Positions 10,691-21,459 of a DNA stretch of 64,000 nt are shown here, in pieces. The stretch spans positions 128,483,716-128,547,715 of the forward strand of contig NC_133773.1 in assembly GCF_003597395.2 (NCBI RefSeq). Reading direction: 5' to 3'. Position 1 is the stretch's first letter; each line of letters opens with the position of its first letter. Made by a program: the position numbers and the translations under genes. Source of the stretch: Chelonoidis abingdonii (lineage: Eukaryota > Chordata > Testudines > Testudinidae). The notes beneath the pieces are model-generated. The model ran no database searches. It worked only from the letters and a program-made list of their open reading frames with translations, and was not told where the DNA came from.

Positions 10691-11818
10691 AGTGTGGCCA
10701 CAGCCTTACATGCTAGCAGCATAGGAGAGACTGTGTCAAACATTACTGACACCGTAAAGAGAGAAGTCACAAATGTAAAAGGAGCAGACAGACCAAATTT
10801 ACCATATAGGAAGTGCACAGGGAAGCTTGGAAAGGAGGAGGAGGAGGAGGGAAGCTTGGAAAAGCAGTGGAAGATGTGGCAAGACCCCAAACCACTGCTA
10901 GCAACAAAGTCCCGCAGAAGAGTTGCCATACAATGGGATATTTTACAATAGCATGCAGGTCACAAAGAGTAGGGGAAACAATCCAAGATAGTGTGTTATC
11001 AGATGACAAATGAATCCAAACTTCTAGGAACTATACATCCTCAATAGAACAGACCACATCTTGGCCCCCAAGCATGAATCTAAAAGGTCAAAACCTCACA
11101 TCTAAAATTAATACTGAAGCAGCAGTCACTGCAATCCACTTCCCCGCAAAAGAGTATAATAGATCTTGGGATAGAGCTCTGCAAAGACCAAATATGATTA
11201 TATAGGGGCTAGTAACAATATATTGGAGATTGGTAGCCAGTTCCTTGGGAAACTGGAGAAAGGACAAAGTTTTTCAACAAATAATATATGTAATTCAAGG
11301 ACTGATAACTTCCCTATTAGGGTTGCCAGCATACAAATATTACACCTAGTAGAGAAACTAGAATCTGTTAATAGCAAAAAGCAAGCTGTACAAGAGATGT
11401 ATTCACGTCTTCACAGGCCTAGGGAATCTGTCAGGGGAGGAAAAAATAAAACTGGTGTCACCAGTGATTCCTTTTGTTTTCTCAGCCCCATGCCACATTC
11501 CCATGCCTTGCTTGGGAAAGTTAAAGAAGAATGGAAAAGAAGGCAAGATATGGGGGTTATTTCTCAGATAGAAGAGCTCACTAACTGGTGTGCGGAGATG
11601 GTTTTAGTACCAAAAACCAATATCAAAATCCGGATTTGTGTGGAAGTTACACAACTTAATAAAAGCATGTGCAGAAAAAGACACTTGATTCCTGCAATTG
11701 ACCAGACATTAAACTCAGTTATCAGAAGCCAAAGTCTTCTCAAAATCAGATGCTACAGCAGACTTCTGGCAAATCCTCCCTGCTAAAGAACCTATACCAT
11801 AAACATATTCATCATGGC
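10690..11818 (+). pseudogene. Gypsy protease and RT N-terminal part
   Basis: Around 11,110-11,200 the translation has 'LNTEAAVTAI', aligning with a retroviral-type aspartic protease start, but the usual D-T-G-A core reads N-T-E-A, so the active aspartate is lost. The frame 11,223-11,786 holds RT palm/finger text: 'GKVKEEWKRRQDMGVISQIE', 'WCAEMVLVPK', 'RICVEVTQLNKSMCRKRHLI'. The frame is cut by the LTR at 11,819 and continues after it at 12,847. Confidence 0.75.
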
Positions 11819-12846
11819 TGTCATGGTATAATTCCCCACTCTGAACCTTAGTGTCCAAAAGATGGGGTACCAGCATGAATTCCTCTAAGCTCAATTATTA
11901 GCTTAGTACTTGTAGCGCTGCCACCAACCAGGAATTCCAGTGCCTGGTACACTCTGATCCCCCCAAAACCTTGCCCGGGGAACCCCAAGACCCAGATCCT
12001 CTGGATCTTAACACAAGGAAAGTAAACCTTTTCCCCCACAGTTGCCTCTCTCAGGTTTCCCCTCCCTGGGTTACCCTGGAAGATCACTATGATTCAAACT
12101 CCTTGAATCTAAACAGAGAGGAAAATTCACCTTCCCCCCTCCTGCTCTCTCCCCCTCCCAGACTCTCCCTGAGAGAGAAAGTAATCCTAACACAGAGAGA
12201 AATTAACCTTTCTTTCCCCATTCCCTCCTTTCTCCCCACCAATGCCCTGGTGAATCCAGACCCCATCCCCTGGGGTCTCACACCAGAATAAAAAAACACT
12301 CAGGTTCTTAAACAAGAAACTTTTAATTAAAGAGAGAAAAACAGCAAAAAATATCTTTGTAAATTTAAAATGGAATAGGTACAGAGTCTTTCAGCTATAG
12401 ATACTGGTAATATCCTCCCAGCCTAAGTATACAAGTACAAATTAAAATCCTTTCAGCAAAATGCAAATTTGAACTCCTTCCAGCTAAAAACACAATTAAA
12501 CGCCTTCCAGACAAATGCACATTTGCAAATAAAGAAAACAAACATAAGCCTAACTCGCCTTATCTACCTAGTACTCACTATTCTGAACTTATAAGAGCCT
12601 GTATAGGAGAGACTGGAGAGAAACCTGGTTGCACGTCTGGTCCCTCTCAGAACCCAGAAAAAACAACAACCAAAGTCTAACAGCACACACAGAAACTTCC
12701 CTCCCTCAAGATTTGAAAGTATCCTGTCCCCTGATAGGTCCTCTGGTCAGGTGACAGCCAGGCTTACTGAACTTGTTAACCCTTTACAGTCAAAAGAGAT
12801 ATAAAGTAATTCTGTTCTATTAACACTTACTTATCTGTTTATGACA
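11819..12846 (-). mobile_element. Solo LTR, ~1.03 kb, inside gypsy RT
   Basis: The element begins TG ('tgtcatggtataattcccca') and ends CA ('atctgtttatgaca'), with a 5-bp target duplication having one mismatch ('atggc' 11,814-11,818; 'atgcc' 12,847-12,851). RT sequence is continuous across it. Minus is the likely transcription sense: an 'aattaaaag' motif and T-rich tracts lie mid-LTR in that orientation. No internal retroviral genes remain, so it is a solo LTR left by recombination between two LTRs. It looks younger than its host. Confidence 0.75.
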
Positions 12847-13224
12847 ATGCCCTTTGGAAAAAACTGTTTCAATTGTCTTTCATTTGGCATATCTTTAACT
12901 CCAGAGCATTTCCAAAAGGGAATCTCTCCTATTGTGTTTGGTTTACCTGGCATTTTTTGGCATGCAGATGATGTGTTGATATATGACAGAGATGAAAATG
13001 AACATGATGAGTGACAATATGCAATTTTGAGATGCTTCCAACAAGCAGATCTCACTTGGAATGAGAAATGTGAATTTTGAAAGGAACAGACAAAATTTGT
13101 AGGACGCCGTTCAGAAGCAGGGAATTCAGCTGGATTCAGACAAACTGAAGGCACTATTCACCTTACCTGAACCCAAAGATCCTTCTGTTTTAAGAACATT
13201 CCTAGGAATAACAAAACATTTTTT
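12847..13224 (+). pseudogene. Gypsy RT C-terminal part
   Basis: Directly after the solo LTR the plus strand translates as 'MPFGKNCFNCLSFGISLTPE', then 'FWHADDVLIYD' (about 12,955-12,990), the region of the RT catalytic D-D pair, then 'PSVLRTFLGITKHF' at 13,182-13,222. In-frame stops occur near 13,013 and 13,078. It is cut by the second Penelope insertion. The last block corresponds to the thumb/connection of Ty3/gypsy RT. Confidence 0.7.
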
Positions 13225-13876
13225 AGGAGTACTTGTGGCACCTTAGAGACTAACACATTTATTGTAGCATAAGGTTTCATGGGCTACAGCTCACTTCATC
13301 GGATGCATGTAGTGGAAAATACAGAAGGAAGATATATATATATATACACAGGGAACATGAAACAATGGGTGTTACCATACACATTATAAGGAGAGTGATC
13401 AGTTAAGGTGAGCTGTTGTGAGCAGGAGAGAAAAATAACTATTTGTAGTGGTAATGAAAAAGGCCCATTTCCAGCACTTGACAAGGAGATATAAGGAACT
13501 GGGGGTGGGGAGTGGGGGGAAAATAAGCAAAGGGAAATAGTTTTACTTTGTGTCATGACCCACCCACTCCCAGTCTTTATTCAAACCTAATTTAATGGCA
13601 TCCAATTTGCAAATTAATTCCAATTCAGCAGTCTCTCCTTGGAGTCTGTTTTTGAAGTTATCACATATATATGCCATCATGTGCCAGCAATGCCCCTCTG
13701 CCTTGTACATTGGCCAAACTGGACAGTCTCTACGCAAAAGAATAAATGGACACAAATCAAATGTCAAGAATTATAACATTCAAAAACCAGTTGGAGAACA
13801 CTTCAGTCTCCCCGGTCACTTGATTACAGACCTAAAAGTCGCAATATTACAATAAAAAAATTTCAAAAACAGACTT
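13225..13876. mobile_element. Penelope-like element with internal inversion
   Basis: The left half (13,225-13,662) reads on minus: GIY-YIG domain C-terminal text ('CDNFKNRLQGETAELELICK'), then UTR and the terminal 'gtgccacaagtactcct'. The right half (about 13,655-13,876) reads on plus: 'CQQCPSALYIGQTGQSLRKR' and 'PVGEHFSLPGH', with the C-x2-C pair, YIG motif and conserved histidines of Penelope GIY-YIG endonucleases. The halves meet head to head and share 'ttcaaaaacagact' at the break, as expected for 5' inversion during target-primed insertion. No RT remains and no clear target duplication was found. Confidence 0.75.
13595..13855 (+). pseudogene. GIY-YIG endonuclease fragment (Penelope-like)
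   Basis: The frame translates from about 13,655 into a GIY-YIG-type nuclease segment: C-x2-C before 'ALYIGQTGQSLRKRINGHKS', then 'GEHFSLPGHLITDLKVAILQ' and a stop. These enzymes nick target DNA to prime reverse transcription in Penelope-like elements. The first ~20 codons of the open frame belong to the inverted half and are not part of the domain. It lacks the RT domain, so it cannot act alone. Confidence 0.75.
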
Positions 13877-13879
13877 TAG

Positions 13880-14580
13880 ATATTATTGGGTTCAAAACCA
13901 TGGGATGAGCTTCCACCTAGGATTTAAAGATTTCAACTATGGCGGATGCGATTTTCTTTCAACACTGAACATATACCAAGAAAAGCACTAGTAGCAGCAG
14001 ACTATCTAGAGTCCCAGTTGAGCAGTCATCAATGGTAGAAGAAAAGGCTATAGAGAAAGATGTCAAAGTCTACATTGACTGTGTTGTGGTAGCAGTTCTA
14101 GCATCTTCCAGCCAACTTCAGCAAATTAGAGATGAACAACTAAAAGACAAAACTTGTCAGAATCTGACTCAGCTCTGCCAAAGAGGGTGGGGGTGGGGTG
14201 GTTTCAAAAGAGTCAACTTCCAACAGACATACCAAATTTAGACATACCATATAGGCAGGACTGAAATGACCTTCCCATGGCTGATGGCCTGCTTTTGAAA
14301 AGACAATGATTTCTTACACCTATGGTACTTTGGGAAGAGATGTTCTCCAAAATCCATCAGGGAGACCAAGATATAAACAAGTGGAGGACATGAGCGCAAC
14401 AACCTGTATGGTGGCACAGTAGGGAAATTCAGACTTTAGTAGAAGGCAGTGATATATATAATGAGGAAAAAAAATCACTAGAACCATTATTCTCTACAAA
14501 GGTACCTGACAGGCGTTGGCAGCAGGTAGCCACAGATTAGTTTTTTCTGGAAAGAATACACCAACATCATTGTACTCGAT
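13880..14580 (+). pseudogene. Gypsy RNase H-to-integrase linker and IN zinc region
   Basis: Gypsy text resumes after the Penelope copy. The frame 14,032-14,241 includes 'QLQQIRDEQLKDKTCQNLTQ', the linker before integrase. Around 14,335-14,410 the plus strand gives text like 'KIHQGDQDINKW', corresponding to the zinc-binding N-terminus of integrase. Multiple frame changes. Most of RNase H is not recognisable and may have been lost at the Penelope insertion. Confidence 0.55.
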
Positions 14581-15187
14581 TGTTTCTCCAGATGTACTCA
14601 CTTGGCTATACTGATACAGACTTCATCAACACAGGTCATCCAGAAACTAAATGGCAAGATTTCCAAGACATGAAGTTCCTGAAGTTCACATATCTGATAA
14701 TGGGCCTCAATTTACCTCTGAAACATTCCTGGCATTTGCACAGAACTTTGATTTTGAACTTCATACCAGTGATCCACATTACCACCAGGAAATAGGGAGG
14801 TGGAGAGGAATACAGACTTTAAAAAGACTTCTGCAAAAATCAGTGGACCAGTGTAAAGCACTCATGGCACATGGGTGAACAGTGCTTGTATCTGGACTAT
14901 CTCCAGCAGAATGTCTGATAGCAAGATGACTAAGGGCAACTTTATCTGTGACATTGATACAGCTTAAACCTTAGTGGTCCAGCCTAAAGGAGTTTTGAAA
15001 ACAGGATGCTGAAATAAAAATTTGGCAGCAACAAAACTTCAATGTTTGGCACATAACAAAAGCACTACCTGAACTCAGACAGGGAACAAAGTTTGGCTCA
15101 AAAGCTCCCAGACATTTGGAACTGTTTGGAAATTGGCAGAAACTCCCAGATCCTACCTAGTGAAGATTCCAGAAAGACTTCTCTGGA
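14580..15187 (+). pseudogene. Gypsy integrase core and C-terminal remnant
   Basis: Frame 14,651-14,878 contains 'HISDNGPQFTSETFLAFAQN', which carries the second catalytic aspartate of a DDE integrase, then a stretch 'YHQEIGRWRGIQTLKRLLQK' where the family normally has its glutamate (E is not at the usual place, so the site looks lost). After a stop at 14,876 the text 'SGLSPAECL' continues the domain. It ends where CR1 sequence begins near 15,188. Confidence 0.7.
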
Positions 15188-15940
15188 CTGGAGGAATTGT
15201 GTTTATCTTCAGTATTTCCCAACACTATGAAGAGAGAATCTGGGACATCATCAAGGGTGATGTTGTGGTGGTAGTCTGCTATAGACCACCAGACCAGGGG
15301 GATGAGGTGGATGTGGCTTTCTTCCGGCAACTAGCAGAAGTTACTAGATCGCAGGCCCTGGTTCTTGTGGGAGACTGTAATCACCCCGATATCTGCTAGG
15401 ACAGCAATACAGCAGTGCACAGACAATCCAGGAAGTTTTTGGAAAGTCTAGGGGACAATTTCCTGGTGCAAGTGGTGGAGGAACAAACTAGGGGCAGAGC
15501 TCTTCTAGACCTGCTGCTCACAAACTGAGAAGAATTAGTAGGGGAAGCAAAAGTGAATGGGAACCTGGGAGCCAGTGACCATGAGATGGTCGAGTTCAGG
15601 ATCCTGACACAAGGAAGAAAGGAAAGCAGCAGAATATGGACCCTGTACTTCAGAAAAGCAGACTTTGACTCCCGCAGGGAACTGATGGGCAGGATCCCCT
15701 GGGAGAATAACATGAGGGAAAAAGGAATCCAGGGAATTTGGCTGTATTTTAAAGAATCTTTATTGAGGTTGCAGGAACAAATCATCCCGATGTATAGAAA
15801 GAAAGTAAACTATGCAGGTGACCAAGTGCTTAAACAGGGAAATCCTGCGACTAAACACAAAAAAGAAGCTACAAGAAGTGGAAAATTGGACCAAATGACC
15901 AGGAGGAGTAAAAAAAATGCTAGGCATGCAGACTGAACAG
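15188..15940 (+). pseudogene. CR1 ORF2 endonuclease domain
   Basis: Frame 15,133-15,399 contains 'VVVCYRPPDQGDEVDVAFFR' and 'ALVLVGDCNHPDIC', the apurinic-type endonuclease core (a G-D-x-N-H motif). After a frameshift the frame 15,553-15,936 has 'GASDHEMVEFRI', the S-D-H catalytic motif, then 'WLYFKESLLRLQEQIIPMYR'. Both catalytic motifs survive although the reading frame is broken between them near 15,400-15,550. The first ~20 codons of the first frame are gypsy-derived. Confidence 0.8.
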
Positions 15941-16337
15941 CCAAGGCGAATTTGCACACTTGGAGTGTAGCTAGCAAAGATTAAGCGACGTAACAAGAAG
16001 TGTTTTCTTCAGTATTTACAACAAGAAAAAGCTAAGGAAAGGTAGGGCCCTTTAACGAATGAGGAGGCAACCTAGAAACAAGACGTGAAAAAAGTAATGT
16101 ACTCAAGCTTTTTTTGCCTCTATCTTCACGACCAAGGTCAGCTCCCAGACTGCTGTACGGGCAGCACAGCATGGGAGGAGGTGACCAGATCCGGTGGAGA
16201 AAGAAGTGTCTACGACTATTGAGAAAAGGTCATGCACAAGCCATGGACCAGGATGCATACCAATGCACCGAGGTTTTGCGGATGTGAATTGCAGACCATT
16301 GGCCATATCTTTGAAAACTCACAGCAATCGAGGGAGG

Positions 16338-17141
16338 TGATACCAATAAATAAAAACCAGCAGGATCTTATAAGAGGGATAAGGCAAAGATGCCACAATA
16401 TGCGAAAATACATAATAAGCAAAAGACAAAAGTAAAACAATGTGTTGACTAATTCTATTACTACTTATTCCTTATACACATACACATTATATATATCTCA
16501 TTCACACAATATCATCAGGTTCTGTATAGGTATATTACCAGCCTAGAGTGGCTCATGCCAAGTTACTGGCCAGGTATCTTGGTCATGAGGATGGAGCCGA
16601 GTCTGTGTCAGATGTACCTGATGCTCCCGGAGGTTGCAGCAGAACCAAGACCAAAGTTCTTAGTCTTTAGAGTCCATTTTATAGGAATAATTCCTATGTC
16701 AGACTATGGGATCTGTCACACCTGGGCCCACACTGTCAAAGTGGGCACATTCCTTCCAGGTGTGGGGGGATCCCAGTTTACCCTCAGGGGTGGTCTGGTC
16801 CACTTGACAACATTTTTGGCCGAGGATCCTTTCCTAGGCTGGCACCTCCTAACCATTCACGTACAGTGCCATCATAACAACATTCTCATATTTTTAGGCA
16901 GAGTCAATACCGCTTAAGACCACAGCAGGGTGGAACATAGGTCCACTCAAGAACAAAGTCAATTAACTTGGTTTGTAAGTTTTACATATAATAGAGTACT
17001 TCACAGTCCAGATACAATTCATGTTTCCGCAGACAGGAGCTACAAGTATTTAACAGAACTAAAAGATTTTTGGTACTTAGTGAAACTGGGAGGTCACTCG
17101 TACTTGGGGATCACGTGTTAGTACCTTCTTAATCCCTACCA
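16338..17141 (-). mobile_element. LTR-like insertion inside CR1 (804 bp)
   Basis: CR1 text runs to 'cgagggagg' (16,337) and resumes with 'aggtcccaggtgac' (17,142). The intervening 804 bp begins 'tgataccaat' and ends 'atccctacca', i.e. TG...CA, with a direct 'agg' on both sides. On the minus strand a TATA-like 'cctataaaatgg' lies mid-element. It has no coding content. A solo LTR is the simplest reading, but a 3-bp duplication is short for a retrovirus, so the exact ends are uncertain. Confidence 0.55.
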
Positions 17142-17144
17142 AGG

Positions 17145-17440
17145 TCCCAGGTGACGAAAAAGCAAAAATGTAGGCCCATTAAAAAAAAGGAAGGAGGAGG
17201 ATCTGGGGAACTACAGACCAGCACAGTCCACCTCAGTCCTCGGAAAAATCATGGAGCAGGTTCCTCAAGGAATTCGAAACACTAGAGGAGGAAAGTTATC
17301 AGGAACAGTCACAGGACATCAAGGCAAGTCATGCCTGGACCAACCGATTGCCTTCTATGAGGAGATAACGGGTCTGTGGATAGGGAAAGCCAGTGAGTGT
17401 TATCCTTGACTTAGCAAAGCTTTGATACGGTCTCCACATC
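17145..17440 (+). pseudogene. CR1 reverse transcriptase remnant
   Basis: Broken frames give RT landmarks in order: 'DLGNYRP' near 17,200, a 'GKIMEQ' motif near 17,240, 'QGKSCLDQP' near 17,323, and 'VILDLAKL' near 17,402, corresponding to the conserved LINE RT blocks up to the first catalytic aspartate region. The later blocks with the F/Y-x-D-D motif are not seen before the 3' UTR, suggesting an internal deletion. Confidence 0.65.
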
Positions 17441-18417
17441 TTGCCGGCAAGTAAAAATAGGGCTGGATAAAAGGACTATAAGGGATAGAAAGCTGGCTAG
17501 CGTGGCTCAAGGTAGGATCAATGCTCCATGTCATGGGCAGCCCAGTGCAGCGAGGCCCCAAGGCGGCCTGGCGGTTTGTTCAATATTCATTAAGGATCTG
17601 AGGAGTGGACTCACTCTCAGCAATTGCAGAACACTAAACTGGAGAAGGGTAGATACGCTGGAGGGTAGGGAAAGAACAGAGGGACCAGACAAATTAGAGG
17701 ATTGAGCCAAAAGAAATCGATGAAGTTTAACAAGAACAAGCAGAGCCGCACTAGATGGAAGAATCCCATCACATACAGACTAGGGACCGTATTCGAGAAG
17801 CAGTTCTGCAGAAAAGGACAGTCGGGTTACAGTGGACGAGAAGCTGGGAGGACAGTGTGCCCTTGTTGCCAAGAAAGGCTAATGCATTTGGCATATAAGA
17901 GGGAATTGGCAGGAGAGTCAAGAGACGTGATCATGCCTCTATTCGACATGGGAGGCCTCCGAGTACTGTGTCCAGTTTGGTGCCCCACTACAAGAAGGAG
18001 GGAAAAATGGAAAGAGTCCAGTAGAGTGCAACAAAATGATTAGGGGGCTGGAGCACAGACATATAAGGAAGAGCGAGGCAACTGGGATGTTTAGTCTGCA
18101 GAAAGAAGAATGAGGGGAATTGATAGCTGCTTCAACTACCTGAACGGGTTCCAAAGAGAGGATCTAGACTTTCTCAGGTAGCAGATGACAGAACAGAGAA
18201 TAGGTCTCAAGTTGCAGTGGGAGAGTTAGGTGATATTAGGGAAAACTTTTCACTAGAGGGTGAAGCACTGGAATAGTCTAGGGAGGTGTGGAATCTCCGT
18301 CTTAGAGGTTTTTAAGGTCAGGCTTACAAAGCCCTGGTGGGATGATAGTTGGATGGTTCCTGGGTTGGACTAGATACCTCTGAGTCCCTTCCAACCCTGA
18401 TTCTATATAGTATGATT

Positions 18418-18672
18418 GCAGCTGCTCGTCAAAATCTTTCCTGGGTGCGACGCTGAGTCACCCATATGTCAGGATTTAACTGATTGCCATATGGGAAATC
18501 AGAAGGAATTCTCCAGGGCAGATGCAGAGACCCTGGAGTTTTTCGCCTTCCTCTGCAGCATGGGCACCTGTCACCTGCTGGAGATTATCTGCACTGAGGC
18601 TCAAACCACAATTTGAGGATCTTCAAACTCAGCACATAGGTAGGGGTTGTTAGAAATGGATGGGTGAGATCG
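18418..18672 (+). mobile_element. CR1 3' UTR fragment, second subfamily
   Basis: Shares blocks with the antisense copy at 345-790: 'tttttcgccttcctctgcag', 'caaaccacaatttgagga' and 'ggatgggtgagat'. It starts immediately after the tail of the preceding CR1, so two CR1 pieces lie in tandem. The far 3' end is missing or altered after 18,672. Confidence 0.65.
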
Positions 18673-18972
18673 GGCCGCAGGGCAGAGGCACAGATAGCAT
18701 AAGTCCCTCGACCTGAAAGTCCAGATCTATACATAGCCCTCTCCACAGGGAACTCCTTGCACAAATTCAACAGAAGTGAGAACATAGGCTGGAAGATTGA
18801 TCAGACCCACCATGACCCAAAAGATCTGATCTTTACATATTGCTCATGACTTGAAATGAAATTGATAAGGGGACATATCAGTGTAAATAGTTTGAAGGAA
18901 TTTGACGTTTATTTTGAATTGTTGTGTGTACGTACATTGGTTGTTAATTTGATCCTTTATTATAAAGGGAGA

Positions 18973-19125
18973 TGTGTAGTGGGTACAGAATTCCTGGACC
19001 TTCACAGTTACCAGGGGGGACGAGGTTGTGTTGCATCAGGGAGCTTAATAAATATGGAAACTTTCTGGCTGGGGAGTTCTCTGGTTGCTGCTTAAAGCCT
19101 AGCTTTTTATGTTTATGTCCTCACA
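18973..19125 (+). mobile_element. Probable 3' LTR of the gypsy element
   Basis: Preceded by a purine tract 'aaagggaga' (18,964-18,972) in polypurine-tract position. The LTR begins 'tgtgtagtgggtacagaatt' and includes 'cttaataaatatgg' (poly-A signal at about 19,047) and 'ctggggagttctctggttgc', the block shared with 8,900-9,066. The end near 'tcctcaca' is approximate. Short LTRs of about 150 bp are unusual but known for some gypsy lineages. Confidence 0.5.
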
Positions 19126-19129
19126 CAGC

Positions 19130-19988
19130 AAACATCATTTTGGCCCTTGTTGCAGGCAGTCTCGTGATGATATAAAAAGCTCCAACCTTCATATGCAGAG
19201 AGCAACTCTTTCCCTGTAGTCTAGGGGAAGGTGTACTAAGCTGCAAGCCCAGAGACTGGGACAGTTTTCATCCCAGCTTTTTCAAGCATTCGAGTAAATG
19301 CTTCTCAGAATTCTTAAGAACCATGGCTGCGTGCTCCAAGAGTGTAGGGGAGGAGACGACCATGATCTTTTCATAGGGAATGGATAGCTTGCTTAAGGTC
19401 ACTTCAGACAGGGCTTGGAATAGCAGGTAGATTTCTAATAGAAAATATCGCCAAATCTCATCCAATTGGCTACACAGTTTTTTAGAAAGAGTATGCCAGA
19501 TTAGGTGCTGCGGTATCCCATGCTAACACAGTATGGCTCCGTCACCATCTAATAGTTATGCCACACTTTGCACTATAGTGTAGGCTCTTTTGGTTAAAGA
19601 CTGTTATTTACTATGTGTTTGTACAGCATCAAACATGACAGACCCCTGATCTCAGCTGAAACTTCTAGCAAGAGCTCCAACTGCAGAGGTCAAAACCGCT
19701 TCACTCACTATACATTTGCAAATGGTGTCAAACAAGTACACTTGTTACACACACATTGAGGGATGGGTGGCGGGGGGGAGGCGGGAAATAAAAAATAGAA
19801 GAGAGGCAGAAAATCCTAATGGTTTGGGGAAGGGGGAGTCTAACTCATGATTTCTGAACTTTTGGGGTCGGCACTAGTGACATCCTCAGCTGGCAGAAAT
19901 CAGTGTATCTCCAGTGATGTCACTGGTGCTATGTCAATGATGTGCATCAGCTGAGGATCAGAAGCAATAAGGAGACTAGTTTACAGAG
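19130..19988. other. No gene seen
   Basis: Non-coding text with short frames. A SINE-tail-like phrase occurs near 19,580-19,650 ('tgtttgtacagcatcaaaca'). Nothing else is supported. Confidence 0.3.
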
Positions 19989-20039
19989 CAGGGGTGGGCA
20001 AACTTTTTGGGGCTGAGGGAAATTGTATGCAGAACCTGG

Positions 20040-20600
20040 GAAAGAGGCTGGGGCACGGGAGGGTGTGTGGTGTGCAGGAAAGGGCTCAGGGCAAGGGTTT
20101 GGGGCAGAGGAGGGGTGTGGGGTGTATGAGGGGCCTCAGGGAAGGGGGTTGGGGTGCAGGAGGGGTGCGGAGTACAGGAAGGGGCTCAGGGCAGGAGTGC
20201 AGGATGGGTGCAGACTGTGGGAGGGGGCTCAGGGCAGGACATTGGGGTGCAGGAAGGGTGCAGGGTGTGGCAGGAGGCTCAGAGCTGGGGCTTGGGGTGC
20301 ACAAAGGTGCCAGGTGCAGCAGGGAGCTCAGGTCAGGGAGTTGGGGTGCAGGAGGGGTGCAAGGTGCAGGCAGAGGGCTCAGGGCAAGGGGTTGGAGTGC
20401 AGGAGGGGGCTCAGGGCAGGGGGTTGGGGTGCAGGAGGAATGCAGCAGGGGAAGGGCAGGGAGTTGGGGAACACAGGGTGCACCGCAGGGGCTCAGGCAG
20501 TGGGAGTTGGGTGAGGGATGTACAGGGGCTCAGAGAAGGGAGTTGGGGTGCAGGAGACGGTGTGAGGTCAGGAGGGTAAGTTGGGGTGTGAGGCCAGAGT
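20040..20600 (+). repeat. G-rich minisatellite, ~50-bp unit
   Basis: About a dozen imperfect tandem units built on 'ggggctcagggcagg' followed by 'ttggggtgcaggaggggtgc'. Units vary from about 40 to 55 bp. Similar sequence in reverse orientation occurs at 58,180-58,460. All three plus frames stay open for 140-214 codons because the unit lacks stops, not because it is coding. Confidence 0.85.
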
Positions 20601-20843
20601 TGTTCAGGCTCTGCCTAGCCGGGTGCTGCTTACCTTAACAGCTCCTGGGTGCGTAGCTGTGTGCCCTGGGGCGCGTCACTCCTGGAAGCCGCTGCGGCCC
20701 CTGGGGAAGGAGGGGTTGAGGGCTCTCTATGCGCTTGCCTTGCTACGTCTCCAGGGTTACCTCCCTCAAAGCTCTTACTCATAGTGCGTTCCCCATTAGC
20801 GGCCAATGGGAGCGCGCGGGGGGTGGTGCCTGTAGGCAAGGGC

Positions 20844-20955
<112 letters not shown>

Positions 20956-21332
20956 ATGACGGAGGCTCTGCCCTCCCATTCGGAGATCGGCCACAGGGAC
21001 TGGTGCCGCCACTTCTGAGAGTGTGTGGGCCTACGGCGCCACGGGGGACAATCCTGCTGCCCTATTCAGAGAGTTTGGAAGGCTTAGTCCATTTACAGTG
21101 GTATAGTGTTCTGAGGTTTCTGATGAAAAGCAGTAATAAAGACATCAAGATCTTGCCTGTCTCATAGTCCCACTATGTTAGAATCACTCACTTTTTTGCT
21201 GTAATTACAGTTAACATGATCCATTTCCTGTGTATTTCCGGGGGGAAATCTGTTAAACATTCAACAAGTTGAAATTTTACTTGGCTCCCAGTGTGTTTTA
21301 CCCCACAATTATAAAGTTGGCAAGCAAAAAAG

Positions 21333-21420
21333 GTGGGCTGATCCTCCAGTGATGTAAATTGACACAGCTCTTTAAGTCAATGCGACCTATGCTGATTTAC
21401 ACAGATTGAGGGGTGATGTA
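21333..21420. repeat. Short palindromic MITE-like repeat
   Basis: 'gctgatcctccagtgatgta' at the left and 'tgctgatttacacagattga' at the right are approximate inverted complements around 'cagctctttaagtcaatgcg'. It belongs to the same dispersed family as the segments near 5,480, 51,232, 54,941 and 57,372. Confidence 0.4.
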
Positions 21421-21459
21421 TATTAAACCAGCAATGAAGGGGGTAGCAAACAACTAAAG

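Larger units (their letters stand above)
15188..18420 (+). mobile_element. CR1 LINE, long but broken copy
   Basis: A plus-strand CR1 with part of the ORF2 endonuclease (15,188-15,900), linker text, RT fragments (17,145-17,440) and a 3' UTR ending 'cccttccaaccctgattcta' (18,387-18,406) plus the tail 'tatagtatgatt'. It lies in the gypsy 3' region and carries a separate LTR-like insertion (16,338-17,141). The 5' end is truncated and ORF1 is absent. Many stops and frameshifts. Confidence 0.85.
8900..19125 (+). mobile_element. Decayed Ty3/gypsy LTR retrotransposon (nested host)
   Basis: All parts lie on the plus strand in normal gypsy order: 5' LTR, leader, gag-like text (9725-10106, 10333-10403), protease-RT (about 11,050-11,818 and 12,847-13,224), RNase H-integrase linker and integrase (13,880-15,187), and 3' LTR (18,973-19,125). 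The pieces are separated by at least six later insertions: a GC-rich element, two Penelope copies, a MITE, a solo LTR and a CR1. Numerous stops and frameshifts make it inactive. Total gypsy-derived sequence is far shorter than the span. Confidence 0.75.

Noticed and set aside
19994..20638. 214-codon frame across the G-rich region
   Set aside because: All three plus frames stay open because the tandem unit lacks stop codons; it is a minisatellite.
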